From the NCBI GenBank assembly GCA_039566865.1, contig CM076943.1, forward strand, positions 48,262,124 to 48,326,123: DNA of 64,000 bases. Direction: 5' to 3'. The stretch is from Aurelia coerulea (Eukaryota; Cnidaria; Scyphozoa; Semaeostomeae; Ulmaridae). Each line of letters opens with the position of its first letter. Position 1 is the stretch's first letter. The notes beneath the pieces are model-generated. The model was not told the origin of the DNA, made no database searches, and was given only the letters and a program-made list of their open reading frames with translations. Below, in pieces: positions 13,701 through 28,700 of the stretch. The position numbers and the translations under genes were made by a program.

Positions 13701-16700
13701 GATAGACTGGGAAACCTCTCCAACGATCCAGCAACCAGAGCAGCCCCCGTCCCCACGCCCGACCCCGCCAAATCGACAACGGAGATCCCAAAAACAGATC
13801 TCCGTCGCCGATCCAGCAGCAATCAAGCACAGAAACCGCGGGCCGCGGCTAGCCACCCGACCGCAAGAGAAGCCCCCCAGCCTATCATATATTCTGCTTG
13901 AACACATCTACAGCAAGTACCGGGTGCGCCATACAATTTCAGGCGTGTGAACAATTGTAGCGCTTAGAGTACAAAAAGGGCAGATTTTGTAATACAATAG
14001 CAACAGTTGCGTTTGATTGACACCTCAATTCAAAGCGATTAGCTACTGCAGACAAAGGAAATTTTCTCAATCAGTAATTAAAAACAAACAAAGCCGGCAA
14101 TATTTCCCCGAAATTAGTATGGCAAACTCTCGCCTTGTGGAAGCGAAAGGTGGTTTCTGAGAGAAGTTATGTACTTATAACGAGACAAGAAGGGTAAATC
14201 TAAAGTCCTGTCTGGTGGATTTTGTTGAAAATTACTTTGAAGCGTCAGTATTAAGATGATGGAGTTAAAATTGTGCAAATTGGTTGCCTATGTAATCCTG
14301 TACGATTTTTCCTACAGTGTACTTACAAAAATTTCATGGCTGCAAAATGACTAAAAAGGGCCTAAAACATTGATCAAATCATAAGGCACTCCTCACACAG
14401 AACAATAAAGAAAATGCATTTTTTCATGTTTGAGAGATATCCTCTGCACATTTATTGCCATGGGATTTAAAATCTTTACTATTTGTTTGAAAATCACTGT
14501 ATTATAACACATGAGAGAGGTGAAATGCCCATTGCGTATTGTTCTGCGTGAGGAGAGTATTAACGATTTGATCAATGCTTTAGGCCCTTTTTCAGTCATT
14601 CTGTAACCATGACATTTTTATAAAGTTGAATTTACCTATACTTCTAGTGCTGGTAAGACGGCGAGAAAAATCACAAAAATATTTCGATGTTTCGTCTTTT
14701 AACTAGGCCTTGCGTCATTCAAATTTGCGAAGTACTCTTGGTGCTATGAATTTTCAAAAGTGGGAACTTTTTCTGGCTCACCCGGTATACATTTTTCCGA
14801 AAGAATTCGAAAACTTCAAGCAGTGTACACATTTTTCGGACTCACCCTGTAGTTTAGTGGATCAAGCGACAAATGTGATACCATAAATCAGTCAACTCAG
14901 GAAGACTAACATGTTTTAGCTAGCCATTCTTCAAAGCTTCTGCACACTGATACGTTCAGTTTTGTCTTTTCATTCACAGAAAATTCAATCAAAAGATCCA
15001 TTTGGAATCAAGAAGACACGGCCGCTGCAAAGATTCTTCTTCGATACTAGAAATGGTGAGTGGGCTTTTAGAACTTAAGTGGCCGTTGACTTTTTTTTTC
15101 TTATTTTATTCATATTAAAATCTTACGATAAATCTTACATTCTACTTTACTTTCCTAATTACAATACTACACTACGGGGACTATACCATGGGGAGCGAAA
15201 GACAATGACTACCCCATGGCCAATATGAAAAGACACGCAGCGTTAAACTAAGTACAACTACACTACGAACGATTTAAAAACTACTGCAGTATACTGGATA
15301 CTATACTAGATTCCATCCCACATCAGATGTCAGGTCAGGGTTGCGATCAATGCGAGCACAACTCGTTCATGTTATTTAAAGTAAATCAAATGCCTGTCAT
15401 TTGATGTGAAACAGAATTTACTAAGAAAAGGAAACATTTACGTGAAGAGGCTTGGTGGCTGCTTTGTGCATGACTGAGGAGTGATCAACAACTGCAGTAT
15501 GGATCCATGGTTTCTGCTTTGGCCAAATCTGATTTGCAGACCGTTTTTTTCAGCGTGATCCCTTGATAAGATGTCATATGACCCATTTATTTAAGTTTGA
15601 ATTTACGTTTTATGGATAGAATTGATAGGCGATAGAGAAAACAAAATATTGCATAAATTTATGGACGGAAAATTTACCTATCCATCGGTTCTTTCCGGGG
15701 AATTCTTGAAATCAATATTTGTCTGGATGGTTGAATTTATCAACTTTACCGCAAGGAATACATATAACTCAAATACTGTCTTGCAGTTGATTTCGTTGCT
15801 ATTTACGCTTCATTACTATTTACATTGCAACACACTCTTTTATTAGACCCGTTTACACGATGCTGGTACGATATGAATACGGCATGAAACTGTGCCGTAT
15901 TGGCCTCCCGTTTGCACTATGCCAGCATAGTTTTTACTTGAATACAACTGGCTTCGTCGCTCAACCGGCAAAGTGTAAACGGCGAATACGGCTTCAATTT
16001 CATGTCGGATTCACATCGAGGCGATAATCTGGCAAATGAGAGCATGCGCCTTGACTAATCCTCGCTCTGTGCATGATCAAAACCTATGGTATCCATCAAG
16101 GGCGGATCCAGCCCGAAGCTGAAGGGGGGCAACTTGCAAAGAGGGCGCCAAAAACAGAATGGAAAAGTGAGCGCGCCAAAGGCGCGCGAAAATTTTTGGT
16201 CACTTTTAATAGGAAATTCTTTGATTTACTGCTAAATAATGCCTTGATTACTAAGTTTTCTCCATATCTAAATCAAAATAGTTAGAAAATTGTGCGTTAG
16301 AGTCAGGATGAGGGGCGCCTTTCTCCCCAAAATAGGGGCGCCAAGCTGAATTTTCATCGTGAAGGGGGGCAGTTGCCCCCACTTGCCCCCCCTAAATCCG
16401 CCACTGGTATCCATTTTGTGCCGGCATAGTGTAAATGGCGCTTCCTTTTCATTCATTTTAAATTCTTTATACACGGTGGCCCCATCAGCCAAGAGTGGTT
16501 GCTTTTCAGGGGGCCGTGGCAAAACCTAATTACAATGTTATTGAAATAAAAAGGAATATTTACAATGTTAAATTAGAACAAATGTAAACATTAAAAGCTC
16601 TTTTCTACTTAATCTAATTTAAAAGTAGACAGAAAGGGGGCTAGCTTGACCTAATGTTCTAATTCATTCCAAACCTTTGATTCATGGAGCGAAAATAATT

Positions 16701-19700
16701 GTTGGCCATTGCTCCGTATGAACAGAGAAACCAAAACGGCACAGTTTTATGCCTTATTCGTCTCGTACCGGCATAATGTAAGCGGGGCCTTAGTGGTGAA
16801 AGATTTGTTTGATTCAAAACCTTTGTGAGGTATTCTCTCCATTTTAGGTGTCATACTCCCAACAGACAGCAAAAAGATCCCATTTTCATTTAAATCGTCA
16901 AACGCTGGAATATTCGGTGAAACGTGGCAGCTTGAAACACAACCAATGTTGTGTGGAGGAGCACCCATGCTTGTGATTTTACGGGGCGTATCGACTGAAG
17001 AGGATTTGTTAGCTGAACAAAGGAGGGAACTCGAGGTTAGTCTCGTTTCGATATGGAAACTAGTTGGTATATACAAGGCCCGGGGAGGGGGCACTCCCAT
17101 ACTTTCCTTTCCTTCCTTTAGTATTATGTTCGTACGAAGGTGAGACATATGCACCCTAAACGCTGAACTGTTTTAACGAAATACATACCCTAATCGCGGA
17201 GAATTTTCTTAAGAACTTTACCCTTTCCCGTATCAAATACACTCATTTTTTTCTTAAATTTTTGGGCCATTTTGCTACCAAAAGTTTCTTACGTGTTTCT
17301 TATATCTTTAATGCCGGAAGTGTGGAGTTAGTTTTGTTTTGTCAAAAGGGTTCCCAAATTACTTAGTAAGATCTCAAAGCGAGTAAATAACATAATTCGC
17401 ACTCAAAATAATGTCCAAACAGTTGCTAAAACTGTACAATGTCAAAACAAGTTTGTGTGCGATAGGAAAATTAAAACTGTAAATTACAGAAGTTTCTTAG
17501 CTTTTTCAATACAGGTAGGGTTGTTTCTTAGCTTTCGAAAAATTGAGCCTACCGTTTCTTATAAGCAGTTTCTTATATAAAAAAAAATGAGTGTAGAACG
17601 TCTCAAGGTCAGGTTCCCTAATCGCTGACAAGTCAGTTATTAAAATTGTTTATATTGGGAGGAGGAAACTGTTCCCGAGCTCCTACTCTATCTTGTGCTG
17701 GTCTGTTAGTTCTTTGACTCGTTGAAAATTATATTTTAAAAATTTGCATAAAACCCGAGTTTCAGGGGCTGCTTGCTTTGTTTTTGTTTATGTCTTGACC
17801 AACCGAGCATGGAATTCTCTTTGTCTGCAATCACAAATTGCTTTGTATCTAGGTGTCAATAAAAAGTGGCGAGTTTCATTGTAACATTATCTGACCTTGT
17901 TCGCCTTATATGCAGGCAACAATAATGTTTTGCATTCTCTGTTTATTTTTATTTGATAGAGTGCTTTAAGAGGTGTGATATCTATTCTTCAGAAAGGCAA
18001 CTCGCTTTGTCTTTTCAGCAACCTGAAGCTTTTTGTTTTACAACATTTGCCTGTGTTACAAATTTATCTTTGTTGCTTGTGCCATGATTGCACAATTAAA
18101 GAGCACATGACATGACAAATATTAATGGTGATATAGACACATTATTGCATGCTGAAAACGAAGCTGGCGTTGATTTGAAACTAAAAATTTCCTTCTTAAA
18201 ATATTCCTGATTTATTCTTGCTATTCATTCACAGGAAGAGCTGGAGCGACGACAAAATGATACATTCATAAAAGAACTTGTTGAAGAAATATTCAATGGA
18301 GTTCGGTCTCCTCCACGGCCTTCGACACCTATCGATTCGTACATTACGGTAAGCTTTATCATTCTGACTGAGTAACAAATTTACGGGGTGTCCCAAAAAA
18401 CATGTGCGCCACTTGAATCATAACTATGTTTGAACTTTAAATGGCTACTCCATAAATCCAGCTTTCCCGTTTTTCATATTTGTGAACAGAAGAGATTCAA
18501 CTCGGAGTTTGGCACCGAGTATGAGTAAATCAGACAAGTGGTCGCTAATTTATTGAGAAAGAAATCCAAAAACATTGGTTGTTTCAAAACCAACTTTCTC
18601 CTTATAACTTGAATTTTACCTTCATTTTCGCTTAAATTTTAGAATTATGTCCGGAAACACATTTAGATTCCCTTTAAACTTTAGGTTATGTCCGGAAACA
18701 CATTTGGGAGCAATTGATAACCAAATATCTCAAGAATATTTACCATTTCATATATCATGCAAGTGAAACAGATTTGCAAGGAAAAAGATTGACTTGCCTT
18801 GTCAATCTCGAAATAATGCTGCCTTGTTCATCGCATTCTTGCAAGCACTTCACCGATTCTTTCGCATTTGCCTACTAATAATCGACTGGCCAGTTTTTCT
18901 AGTGTTTGTTTTCGAAGAGGCTACCAACTTTCAGAATTTTATTGCAGAAAATCTAACCAAGCTTTTGCTTTAAAATTTGGCATATGTCTCCGTGAATATA
19001 TAGTGTCAGTGGTAAAAAAGTTGATTTAAATTTGTCTGATTAGCGGAGTGGCTAATGAAGTTCTTCTGAAGCCTGGAGAATTTTTTGAAATATGCTTTCT
19101 CCAAAGCTGCGAAAACAAACAACTTTGTTTAAGATGTCTTTCGATTGCCAAGAATATGAGTAATAATTTGGGAATACTACCGGGTGAATCAGAAAAAAGA
19201 ATCCCCGCTTGGAAGGCCACTGCTCCTTGAATATCAAAGCAATAATATTGAAAATTTCTTGTTTTATTGCCAATATGTTCAATTAGGTTCTGTAATTTAC
19301 CCAACTTTAATCGGCCATTCCTTCCCGTGGATATGGGTATGATTTTCTGCAGAAAGCCCCGTCCAAAACCTGCAAAAGCTAATGAAAACAATGAGCAAAT
19401 TTCCTTCCTAAAATTGATGACACTCACATAAATTCGTGTATTTTGTCCACTTGGGAGAATGGAATCCCCCCGAATAGGTCATCGATACCAGGAGGGGGGG
19501 ACTTGTTCATCCTCCCAAGAGGATAGCACGTGCTAAAGCGTCCACAAGTCATTGCTGTAAGGCCATTGTAAGGCAGAAATGTAAGGGAAATTTGTTCATG
19601 ATTTTGGACACGTTTTGAAGGTTTTTGAAGAGGCTTTCTTGAGAAAATCCTTCATAATTTCAAAATGGAGTGGCCGATTTTAGTCCGGTAAATTTTATAG

Positions 19701-22700
19701 CAGATTTGAACATTTCTACCATTAAACTATGTATTTGCCGATATCATTGTCTTGATATCCAGGGAGCCGTGACCTTTCAAACGGGAATTCTTTTTTCTGA
19801 CTCACCCGGTATACTTTTACAGAATTTCGATAGACCGATTGGTTCCAGAGCAGTCAATAAGTTTCTAGAGAGGAGGATTTCTGAAAAACGGCTCCCGTTC
19901 TCATCAGAGCGGAAAGCAGAGTTGCTTTCATTTTCCACAAATGTCCCATAATTCATCGTTGAAGCATGGGTGGTTGGTTAGACACTGCAGTTGTGCCTTG
20001 ATTTCCGCAGCTTTACTCTTTTGCAAAAGAAAAACTTTTATGCTTCTACGGAAGAACTAGTGAAAAACAATATAAATTTTGCTGCGCAGGAGCAATCAAG
20101 CTGTTGGATAACTGTTGTGTTTAAGTACCTGTTGTTGAAACTGGCTTCCTCCTTTCAAATCTGCTTGGTTTCACAAAATACTCATATTCACCGATTTTTC
20201 TTGTCAACATGAACTGCAAAAAATGGTAGGGATGTAGCCAAAGCATTTAGCTACCAAACAATGCTCAAATCGCTATTCATTGGATTACGCTATTTTCTGT
20301 GATATTTTTCCTTGGTTCACTTTTTTCTGTCACCCGGTAGGCAAAAGTAATAGTTATTCTGGCAGCTGTGATAAATGATTAATATACTAACAGGCTCAAA
20401 TTACATACCGGGTGTCCCAAAATGATGTATTATCGTTTGATTGCTTACACATCCAAAACCGATGAACCGATTTTCAAAAACTATGTTTTATCTGATTGTC
20501 TAAAGGCTAAATTGTATTTAAATGTTGGTTGTGGTTTTACCACGGCGTTTTCATGTCGAAAAGAAGATCGATAAACCTGCTCAAATTCAAGCCTTAGATG
20601 GCACGATAAAGAAACGGCCTATTTTTCCAGTCAACGTTTTAGATGTGATACAAAAGGCTGAACTCCTATTCGTATTCTCTGAACTCAGTATTAACTGAAT
20701 TCGTATTCTCTGAACGACATATATTCTCTGAATGACATATAAGTTCAGCTTTTTGCATCACATCTAAAATGTTGACTGGGAAAGAAGGTCGTTTATTTTT
20801 CATACCATCTAAGGCTTGAATTTGAGCAGGTATATCGATCTTCTTTTCAACATGAAGACATCAGCATAAACCACAACCAACATCCTCAAATACAGTTTAG
20901 CCTTTTGGCAATCGGATAAAATGAAGTTTTTGAGACACTCGGTATTTAGATTCATTTTTTAAATCCCTTGCAGAAACTTAAAACTTAAATTGTCCCTCTT
21001 GTCCTTTTCCAGGAAGAAGAACTATTTGGAAGACAAAATAACAAGGTAAAAATTTCTTATTTCTCTTTCTTGTTTATATTCTTAACCCACACTCTAACCC
21101 CAGTTTTCACTCACATGCACAAATCGTTTTGTATCTTCAAATTTAAATGTTATAAAAATCTCAAAAATGCAAAATCCATATCCGAAAACGAAAATCTTAA
21201 GAAACTCGCTTGTACCTCTAAAAGCTGAAAACAGAAAAATTTGAAGAAATCCTAGAATCTAATTCAGGCTTTCTGCTAAAGATAAAGTCATAAATCTTCA
21301 AAATCGGTCCTGTTTACGATTTATCGTGGCCTGCCAAAAGTGCATAGTTTATTTTGGCGCACCCGGTATATCTTCATAACTCTCTTGCAGATGAATTTCA
21401 ACACTGAAGCCGCTATCAATCTAAAAGCCTTCCACGAAGAGTTGAATCCAGATGAAACATGGGATATGAGCATAGATACGTTGCTTAAGGTGCGTAAATG
21501 TCACTTTCATTCTCGAAACTTCTGTCTGTACCACTAAACTGCCTTCCATAATTTACTGGAATCCGAGTGCATGAATGCCAGCGGACGCTCGGATATTGTC
21601 CGCAAGAAAGCTTGTGTTTTGATAAAGCACAGGAAATATTGTTCGATCAATGAAGTAGAAAGTTGTTGCGCAGAGCACTGGTTAGAAAGTTGAGTGGGGA
21701 TGGCTCAGTGGTAGCATGCTTGATTACCAAACTGAAAGTTGGTGGTTCGAATCTCTGCCCTGCCGATCCTACTACGTAGAGTGAGAAAATTAGCCAACTC
21801 TCTGTAATTCCAAGCAATTAGCAATTAACCTTATTCACAGTGGCAATTAAACCAGCTTTAAGTAAACCAGGTTATGGTATGTTGCGTTCTAATTGGTCAA
21901 TCCAACAAGGCGAATGCATTTGATTGGTTAAAATTGAACATGGTTTAGATAAAGCTGGTTTAACTGTGTCATTGTGAAAAGGGTATAAGAGAATCACGAA
22001 GTGTGGCCACATTGAGATGAAGGATAAGTACACTGCTTCGATAAGCTTAGCTTCTCAGTGTCCTAAAACTACCTTAGGATGCTAAAATGCACGGGGTGAA
22101 TCAATAAAAAGAATCCCTGTTTGAAAGGTCACAGCTCCCTGGATGTAAAGGTAATGATATCAGCAAATACATTATTAAATGGTAGACATGTTCAAATCCA
22201 TTTTGAAATTTACCTGGCTATAATCAGCCACTCTGTTCTGAAATTATGAGGGATTTTCTCCAGAAAGCCTCTTCAAGAAACTTTTAAAACGTGCCCAAAA
22301 TCACGAACATATTCTCCTAACATTTCTGCCCTACACGGGCCTTACAGCAATGACTTATGCGCGCTTTAGCACGTGTAATCCTCTTTTAAGGATGATCAAG
22401 TCTCCCCCTGGTATCACTAACCTATTCAGGGGATTCCATTCTCCCAAGAGGACAAAATACATGCATACATGTGAGTGTCATCATCTTTAGGAAAGAAAAC
22501 CAAGGACAATTTGCTCATTGTTTTCATTAGTTTTTGCAGGTTTTAGAAGGGGGTTTTAGAAGGGGCTTTCTGCAGAAACTCGTATCCGCGGGAAGCCATG
22601 GCCGAATTAAGCCGGGTAAATTACTGAACCTAATTGAACAAATTAGAAATTAAACAAGACAATTTTTAATATCATTGATTTGATATTCAGAGAGCAGTGG

Positions 22701-25700
22701 CCTTCCAAACGGGGATTCTTTTTTTACTCACCCGGTACAATAAGTTTTTCAACTTGTCATTTCATTCTCTTTAAGTAACGGAGCGGAAGGAAACATTTTT
22801 ATCATCTCTAAATGTATTTGGGAAAGAGAAAATAAAAGAGATCAAAGCGAAATTTTTATCAAATGTGTTTGTTAAGAGAGAGTACTTTTTTGAGACACCC
22901 GGTAGTAAACTGGCTGGAATTTTTTGCCAAAATGATTATTGTTAAAATGATTTTGTCAAAAATTTGTTTGTTGTATATGTTTGCAATTTCTTTGTCAAAA
23001 TATTCAATTTTCTCACACTCAGCTGGACTTGATAAAAATGGCTTCACAAATGGTATTAGTATCAGTATTTAGTCCAAAAGTTTTTCAAGACTTTACTTTG
23101 GTCGGTATGAAAGGGACTGTACAAGCTAAACTTCCAATAATCCTAAAACTTCTCCGCCTGAGGCAGGCAAATAGCAGCAGATATATTTCTAATGAAGATG
23201 TTTTTTACATGTTTGAACCCCGTAGAATTCACCAGTGCAATCAGATCTTTTATGCCATCAACGATTATAAATATACAGCTGGATTCTGAGCGACGAGTTT
23301 CAGATGTGTTTAGCCTAAACACACGAAAGGCAACAGGCAGGCTAAAGAAATTGGTTAGCCATGCGCCAACCAAAAATCTTGTACAGCCCCTTGAACTACC
23401 CTCTAAGAAAACCTGTTTGGTCACATTGGTCACAAAGCGTTTACAAATGTTCAATTAATTTGTTTCCTCAGGAGGCGAGAGTGACAGAGGATGAAGAGAC
23501 GCAGACTTTGCTTCAAAAATTGAATGAAGATGTTCAGACTACCCTCTAAGAAAAACCTGTTTGGTCACATTGGTCACAAAACGTTTACAAGTGTTCAATT
23601 AATTTGTTTCCTCAGGAGGCGAGAGTGACAGAGGATGAAGAGACGCAAGAGACTTTGCTTCAAAAATTGAATGAAGATGTTCAGATGTTTTCGTTTCTAC
23701 CCGATGAGCCTGTCAAAAGAGAACTTCACAACTCATGGTATATTTTCCCTGAGCTAAATCTTTTTGTCTTTCGCCTCCACGGCTTTTAAATTGCCCCCCA
23801 TAGCGAAGCATCCTTCTTCTTTCGATCGAAATTTGTAAAAAAATTTCATAAGCTATACAGGACAGGTCTGATTAAAACATAGCGATCGCTAATCGCTTTG
23901 GCGGTGTCAATCAAAAGCAACTCATGCTATTGTCTTACCAAATCTGTCCTTGTGCAGCCAACTATAATTCTTTGCCTTCTCTGTTCATTTTGACTTGATC
24001 GAGTGCATGTGTCCTTCTGAAATGCAAATCGCTTTGTCTTATTGGAAACCTAATTTTTTGTTTTATAAACGCTACCCTAGCTTCCCCTCATACAAGAGCA
24101 AACAAAAAAGGACCTACATGCAGTTTTTTCTTAAAATATGCACCTCGTAATTAAGAGCCTGAACCTGTTTGAAATGTTGTGGCGCAGTTGTGTAATCCTC
24201 TGACTTTGCAGCCAGAACAGTCAAGCGAATAGGGCTCGATCCCAGGTAGAGCCCCACCACTGGAGCGTAATGACACGGGCTCGCGGACTCGATTAGGTCT
24301 TCTCTACTTCTGCAATCCCCGCGATTGGCGCTAGAAAAATGCAACTTCACCTTCACATTTCAGTTTGATGAAAAAATATGTTCCTATTGCAAGGATGATA
24401 ATTTTGATTGTTTGATCGTCCTTATTCAGTTCAATTTGTTCCCAGCGGGCCGTTAAAATCTGAACCTTCTCACTTGCTACCGGGTGTCCCAAAAATGTAT
24501 ACGGATTTGGTTGAACTCCAATGATGTGAATTTAGCTCCAATCAATGTCTAATCACTCTAATAATAGTTAACTTGAACACAGGTACCTTGTTTGTTTGTA
24601 TTGATGCTTTGAGAACAGACATGTTAATCTTGAAAGCTCAAATTTGCCTCTTTCTGCAAGCCAGAGCTTTAGCCTTTTGGCCTTAGCAAATTCTTTAGGC
24701 ACAGAACAAATCATAATTAACCTTGATAAAATTTGAAAATTATTAGATCTTGCGTTAGTCTATTTTCCAGAAGTCACCCCCCCCAGTCCCCATTGGGAAG
24801 TTTCTTAATTTTTCATTAATTTCAGTTCTTAATTTCGATGAGCTTAAGGAACCTGCTTAGGCCAAAAGGCCAAAGCTTTGGTTTGCAAGTGGACGCAATT
24901 TTGAGCTTTCAAGATTGATATTTCTGCTCTCAAGGCACCAATACCAACAGACGAGGTATATTTGTTCAAATTAACTATCGAGGAACATTTGAGAGTGATT
25001 AGCCATTGATTAAAGCTAAATTCAAATTGCTGGAGTCAACCAAATCTGTATACATTTTTTTGGGACATCCGGTATGTAAAATTTTAATTCCATCATCTAA
25101 TGAGGCTTCAGCTTAATTTTCAAGAATCTTCTCATAATTCAAGTTGTTTTATTTCCTTTTGAAAATTAAGAAATAACCGAAAGTCTGATTTATTGACATG
25201 CCCAAAACCATTTTTCCTCAGGACAGATCCCTGAGGAACTCCGGCTGAAACACGCTCCCCTGGAGATTCCTTTCCGTTCAAAACTACTCTTTGGTGCATG
25301 TTGCAAAGAAAATGTTCAATCAAAAAGTAAAGCCAAAACAACTAAAGGTGGTTCGTTCACACTCATGTAGATTTAAAGTGTTTGATTCCCAGCATTGAAA
25401 GGAAAGCATGATAGCATTTCCAGAGTTTTTGTGTCATTAGGGACCGTTCATTATTTACAGAGGGTTTGGTACTGAAGAGAAAGTTTTCTTGTCCAACAAA
25501 TCTTCTTACCCAACTCTAAAAGTGACAGCAAAAACATCTACCCAACAATTTTCAGGTTGAAAAAATGTTGCCCAACCTCTACCTATAAACATGGTTTCAA
25601 TGTCAAATGATGTAAATTATCAATTCAATACTGTAAATATTGACGAGAAAGATGAACAATGTAGACACTGAAAGTGAAATGGATAGTGTTGATGATGTTG

Positions 25701-28700
25701 ATGATGATATTGATAGTTTTGGACTTTTAAACATTTGGCATTAATTGGTGGGAAAATTTTGTTTTCACAACCTTGAAATTACGTGAAAAATTATTTACCC
25801 AACCTTTTTATGTTAGAAAATTTCTCTTACCTAACCCATTTCTCTTCGGTACCAACCCCTTTATAAATAATGAACAGTCCCTTAGAAAGCAATGCTTGTG
25901 CTAAGAAAAACTTTCTTTTACCATTTTGTTTGTTGAAACATTGAGAAGAATCGAACATGGAACACTTTTTACTATTACCTCGATTCAGCAATGAACACTT
26001 TATCATCTATTCTTTTCATTGTTTAGTTATCAGCTATTTTGCGAAGCAATGGATGCATTTTACGTAAAAGCTGGAAAACTGCGAACGACGATGGGCCTAC
26101 CTGAGAAGGATTTTATGGTTGAAGTTGTGGTAGAAGAGGTAGTAAAGAAATCAAAGAAAGGACAATTGGAAACACAAAAAGCCCCAGATAAGAAGCAAGG
26201 AACACCTGATAAAAAGCTAGATTCAAAGAAAAAGGTATTTTGATATTCTGAGCGTTTCTTGCGTTCTCAGGATAATGCCTAGAATGAATTACACGTTCGT
26301 AGTTATTGCTACTGATAGACTGATGGACTAGACTTCAGACTTTTCGTCCCTTACTTCCCTGCGTTTTTTGATTTGCTGATATCACTTGGTAATAGGGACT
26401 CATACCATTACTCTTATTAAGTGAGCCCCCTCTAGGCCCTGATGGTGTAGTTCCGTATTGACCAATCAAATTGCTAGGATTTAGTTTTCAACCAATAAGG
26501 AGGCGCTATTTAGACAGTTGTTGTTGTTGCATACAAATACGGTTGATACGGCCTAGAGTTCTCGTAGCTGCGATGGATCTATTTTGTTTCTACAGAGGAA
26601 GATTACTGCTTGAAAGGTATGTATTTTGCGATGAGTAGGTCAGGAAAACATTATTCTTTGTATTAAGAGTTTGCTTTTCAATGGTGAAGCTTTTTAAACC
26701 AGACTGTGAAGCGATTTTGTTGAATGTACTAGAACTCCCGCTAGTTTAGGCCATTTTGAAACAGGGGGCCCACTTTATAAGAGTATGAGTATGAGTCCCT
26801 ATTGAGCAAGTGATATCACAAAATCAAAGAACGCAGGGAAACAAGGGACGAAAAATCATACGTCTACTGAAGCATAGGAATCATTCGTCGTACATAGCCG
26901 ATTGCTCGTGGCCCATGGTCGAAACCGCCAAAGCCTCATTTTCACGTACCAATCAGACGGCTAAAAAGCGAAGGAGACAAAAGAAACCCGTGAAGATTTT
27001 CCTAAATGTTACCTACCTTCATAAAACGCAACCAGGACAAAAAGCTGCTTGAGATTTCCCGAATTTTTTTGTAGCAATCTACTCTCCAGATGTTTGGGAG
27101 TAAAAGTTTGGATGCCGGTTAAAATATCTCCAGGATTGGTGGAGTTATGGCCACAAACAAACCGACAAGGCACTGAACCTTGAACAATAGAGATTCTGGC
27201 CGGGAGACAATAGTAATAACAATAGTGATTGTTGTAAGAACGACCCGAAAACGCCACAATCTGTGTTTTCAATTGTTCTTGTTATTGTCTTTCGCTAAAT
27301 TTTCTTTTATTGAAGATTCAATGCCTCTACGGTTTCTATGTGAATTGAAAAAGTCTACAAAGGCTTGTTTGCGCATTTCAAGTCATGTTGCAATACTCTA
27401 GGGAAGTTTCTGTATTGTACTACTTTTTACATTCATGGCAAAAGTTTGCTCGTTGCGAAATAACTTATAAAATTCAAAAGAGGTTTTATCAAGAGGCTTT
27501 ATCACCTGACTTGAAGTGGCGTAAACAGGTCTCGACAAGCCTTCGCCAATTTTGTCGATTGGAGAGGCAATAACTCCGCCAATCCTGGTCTACTGATGGA
27601 CGTCATAACTATGACTAATGGCCATACGCTTGTAGAATCGGAATAGCTCCGTACTGATTCTAAAAGACCTTTTCGCTATTCTACAATTGAATGTAAGAGA
27701 TATCAATTTCTATCCGACAATTTTGCATTTTCTCAGGCTAGAAACTTAACTCTAGTTTGTCTTGTTGTTTGCAACCACCTCTAAGGGGACCATTAAGGAA
27801 ATAAGGTCAGCTCGACCTTATAATGCTATCTCTGCCACTTTAATTAGGGGTGATTTTAACTTCTATTGATCAACGCTGTTATAAGTAAATTGTATGTATC
27901 TTATTTATCATATTTAAACTTTGTAAATGTTTATTTTGTGGCAAATTTTAACATACATACATGCAGACATACATACTCGTTTCATCCCTGAAACCTTTGA
28001 GGTTAATAGACCTTTTAGCTATTCACAGGAAATAATCAGAATCGAACGATATTTTGCTACAATTTGTAGAATTTTCGAATGTGCACAATAGTTATAGAAG
28101 CTCTAACGCCACTCGATCGAACCTCGCGTATAAAAATGTATAAAAATAACGCTCGATCCTGGCTCTTTTGCTGAATAGCTAAAAGGTCAATTGGCACATC
28201 GAACTCGAATGATGATAATTATTAACACCGATTCCTTTGAATCAATTGTAGGACAGACCAGCCTCATCCAGAGGGAAATCTTCAGGAAATCAAAAATCAA
28301 GGGGGAAAGGTAATGAGCGTTAGACTACCCTCACATGAGCAAACTCAAACCGGTCTGAGTTTCAAATCGGTCTGAGTTTCAATTCGGTCTGCGGTATAAG
28401 CCCTTGGAGTGCTCACATGACGCAGGCGAATTGAAACTCAGGTCGACCTGAGGTTCGTTTCGGTTTCTCAGGTCGGTTTGATTTTTTAGGTCGACCTGAG
28501 ATTTTCATGTGAGCAGAAACTTTTTTTCGTTTCGGGGCGAATTGAAATTTCAAAACAAGTGTGAATGACATTCCTTGCGTTCCTTTGGCAATCAAAACAA
28601 TCAAGATAAATCTTCAACAATGCAATCATAATTGTTCTGAATGACAGGGGAATGCGCGCATTGTTTGTATTCAGGAAATGTTTGTCAAATGCGCATGTGC

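Noticed and set aside
16747..17154. 135-codon minus-strand ORF
   Set aside because: It is antisense to MYCBPAP exon 10, whose + frame has clear family motifs.
23472..23549. First copy of the duplicated exon start taken as a normal exon
   Set aside because: It has no donor and reaches TAA; kept only as a duplication and possible alternative acceptor.
21698..24360. Functional tRNA genes at 21698 and 24176
   Set aside because: A and B box words are present, but the stems do not pair; better explained as SINE or pseudogene.
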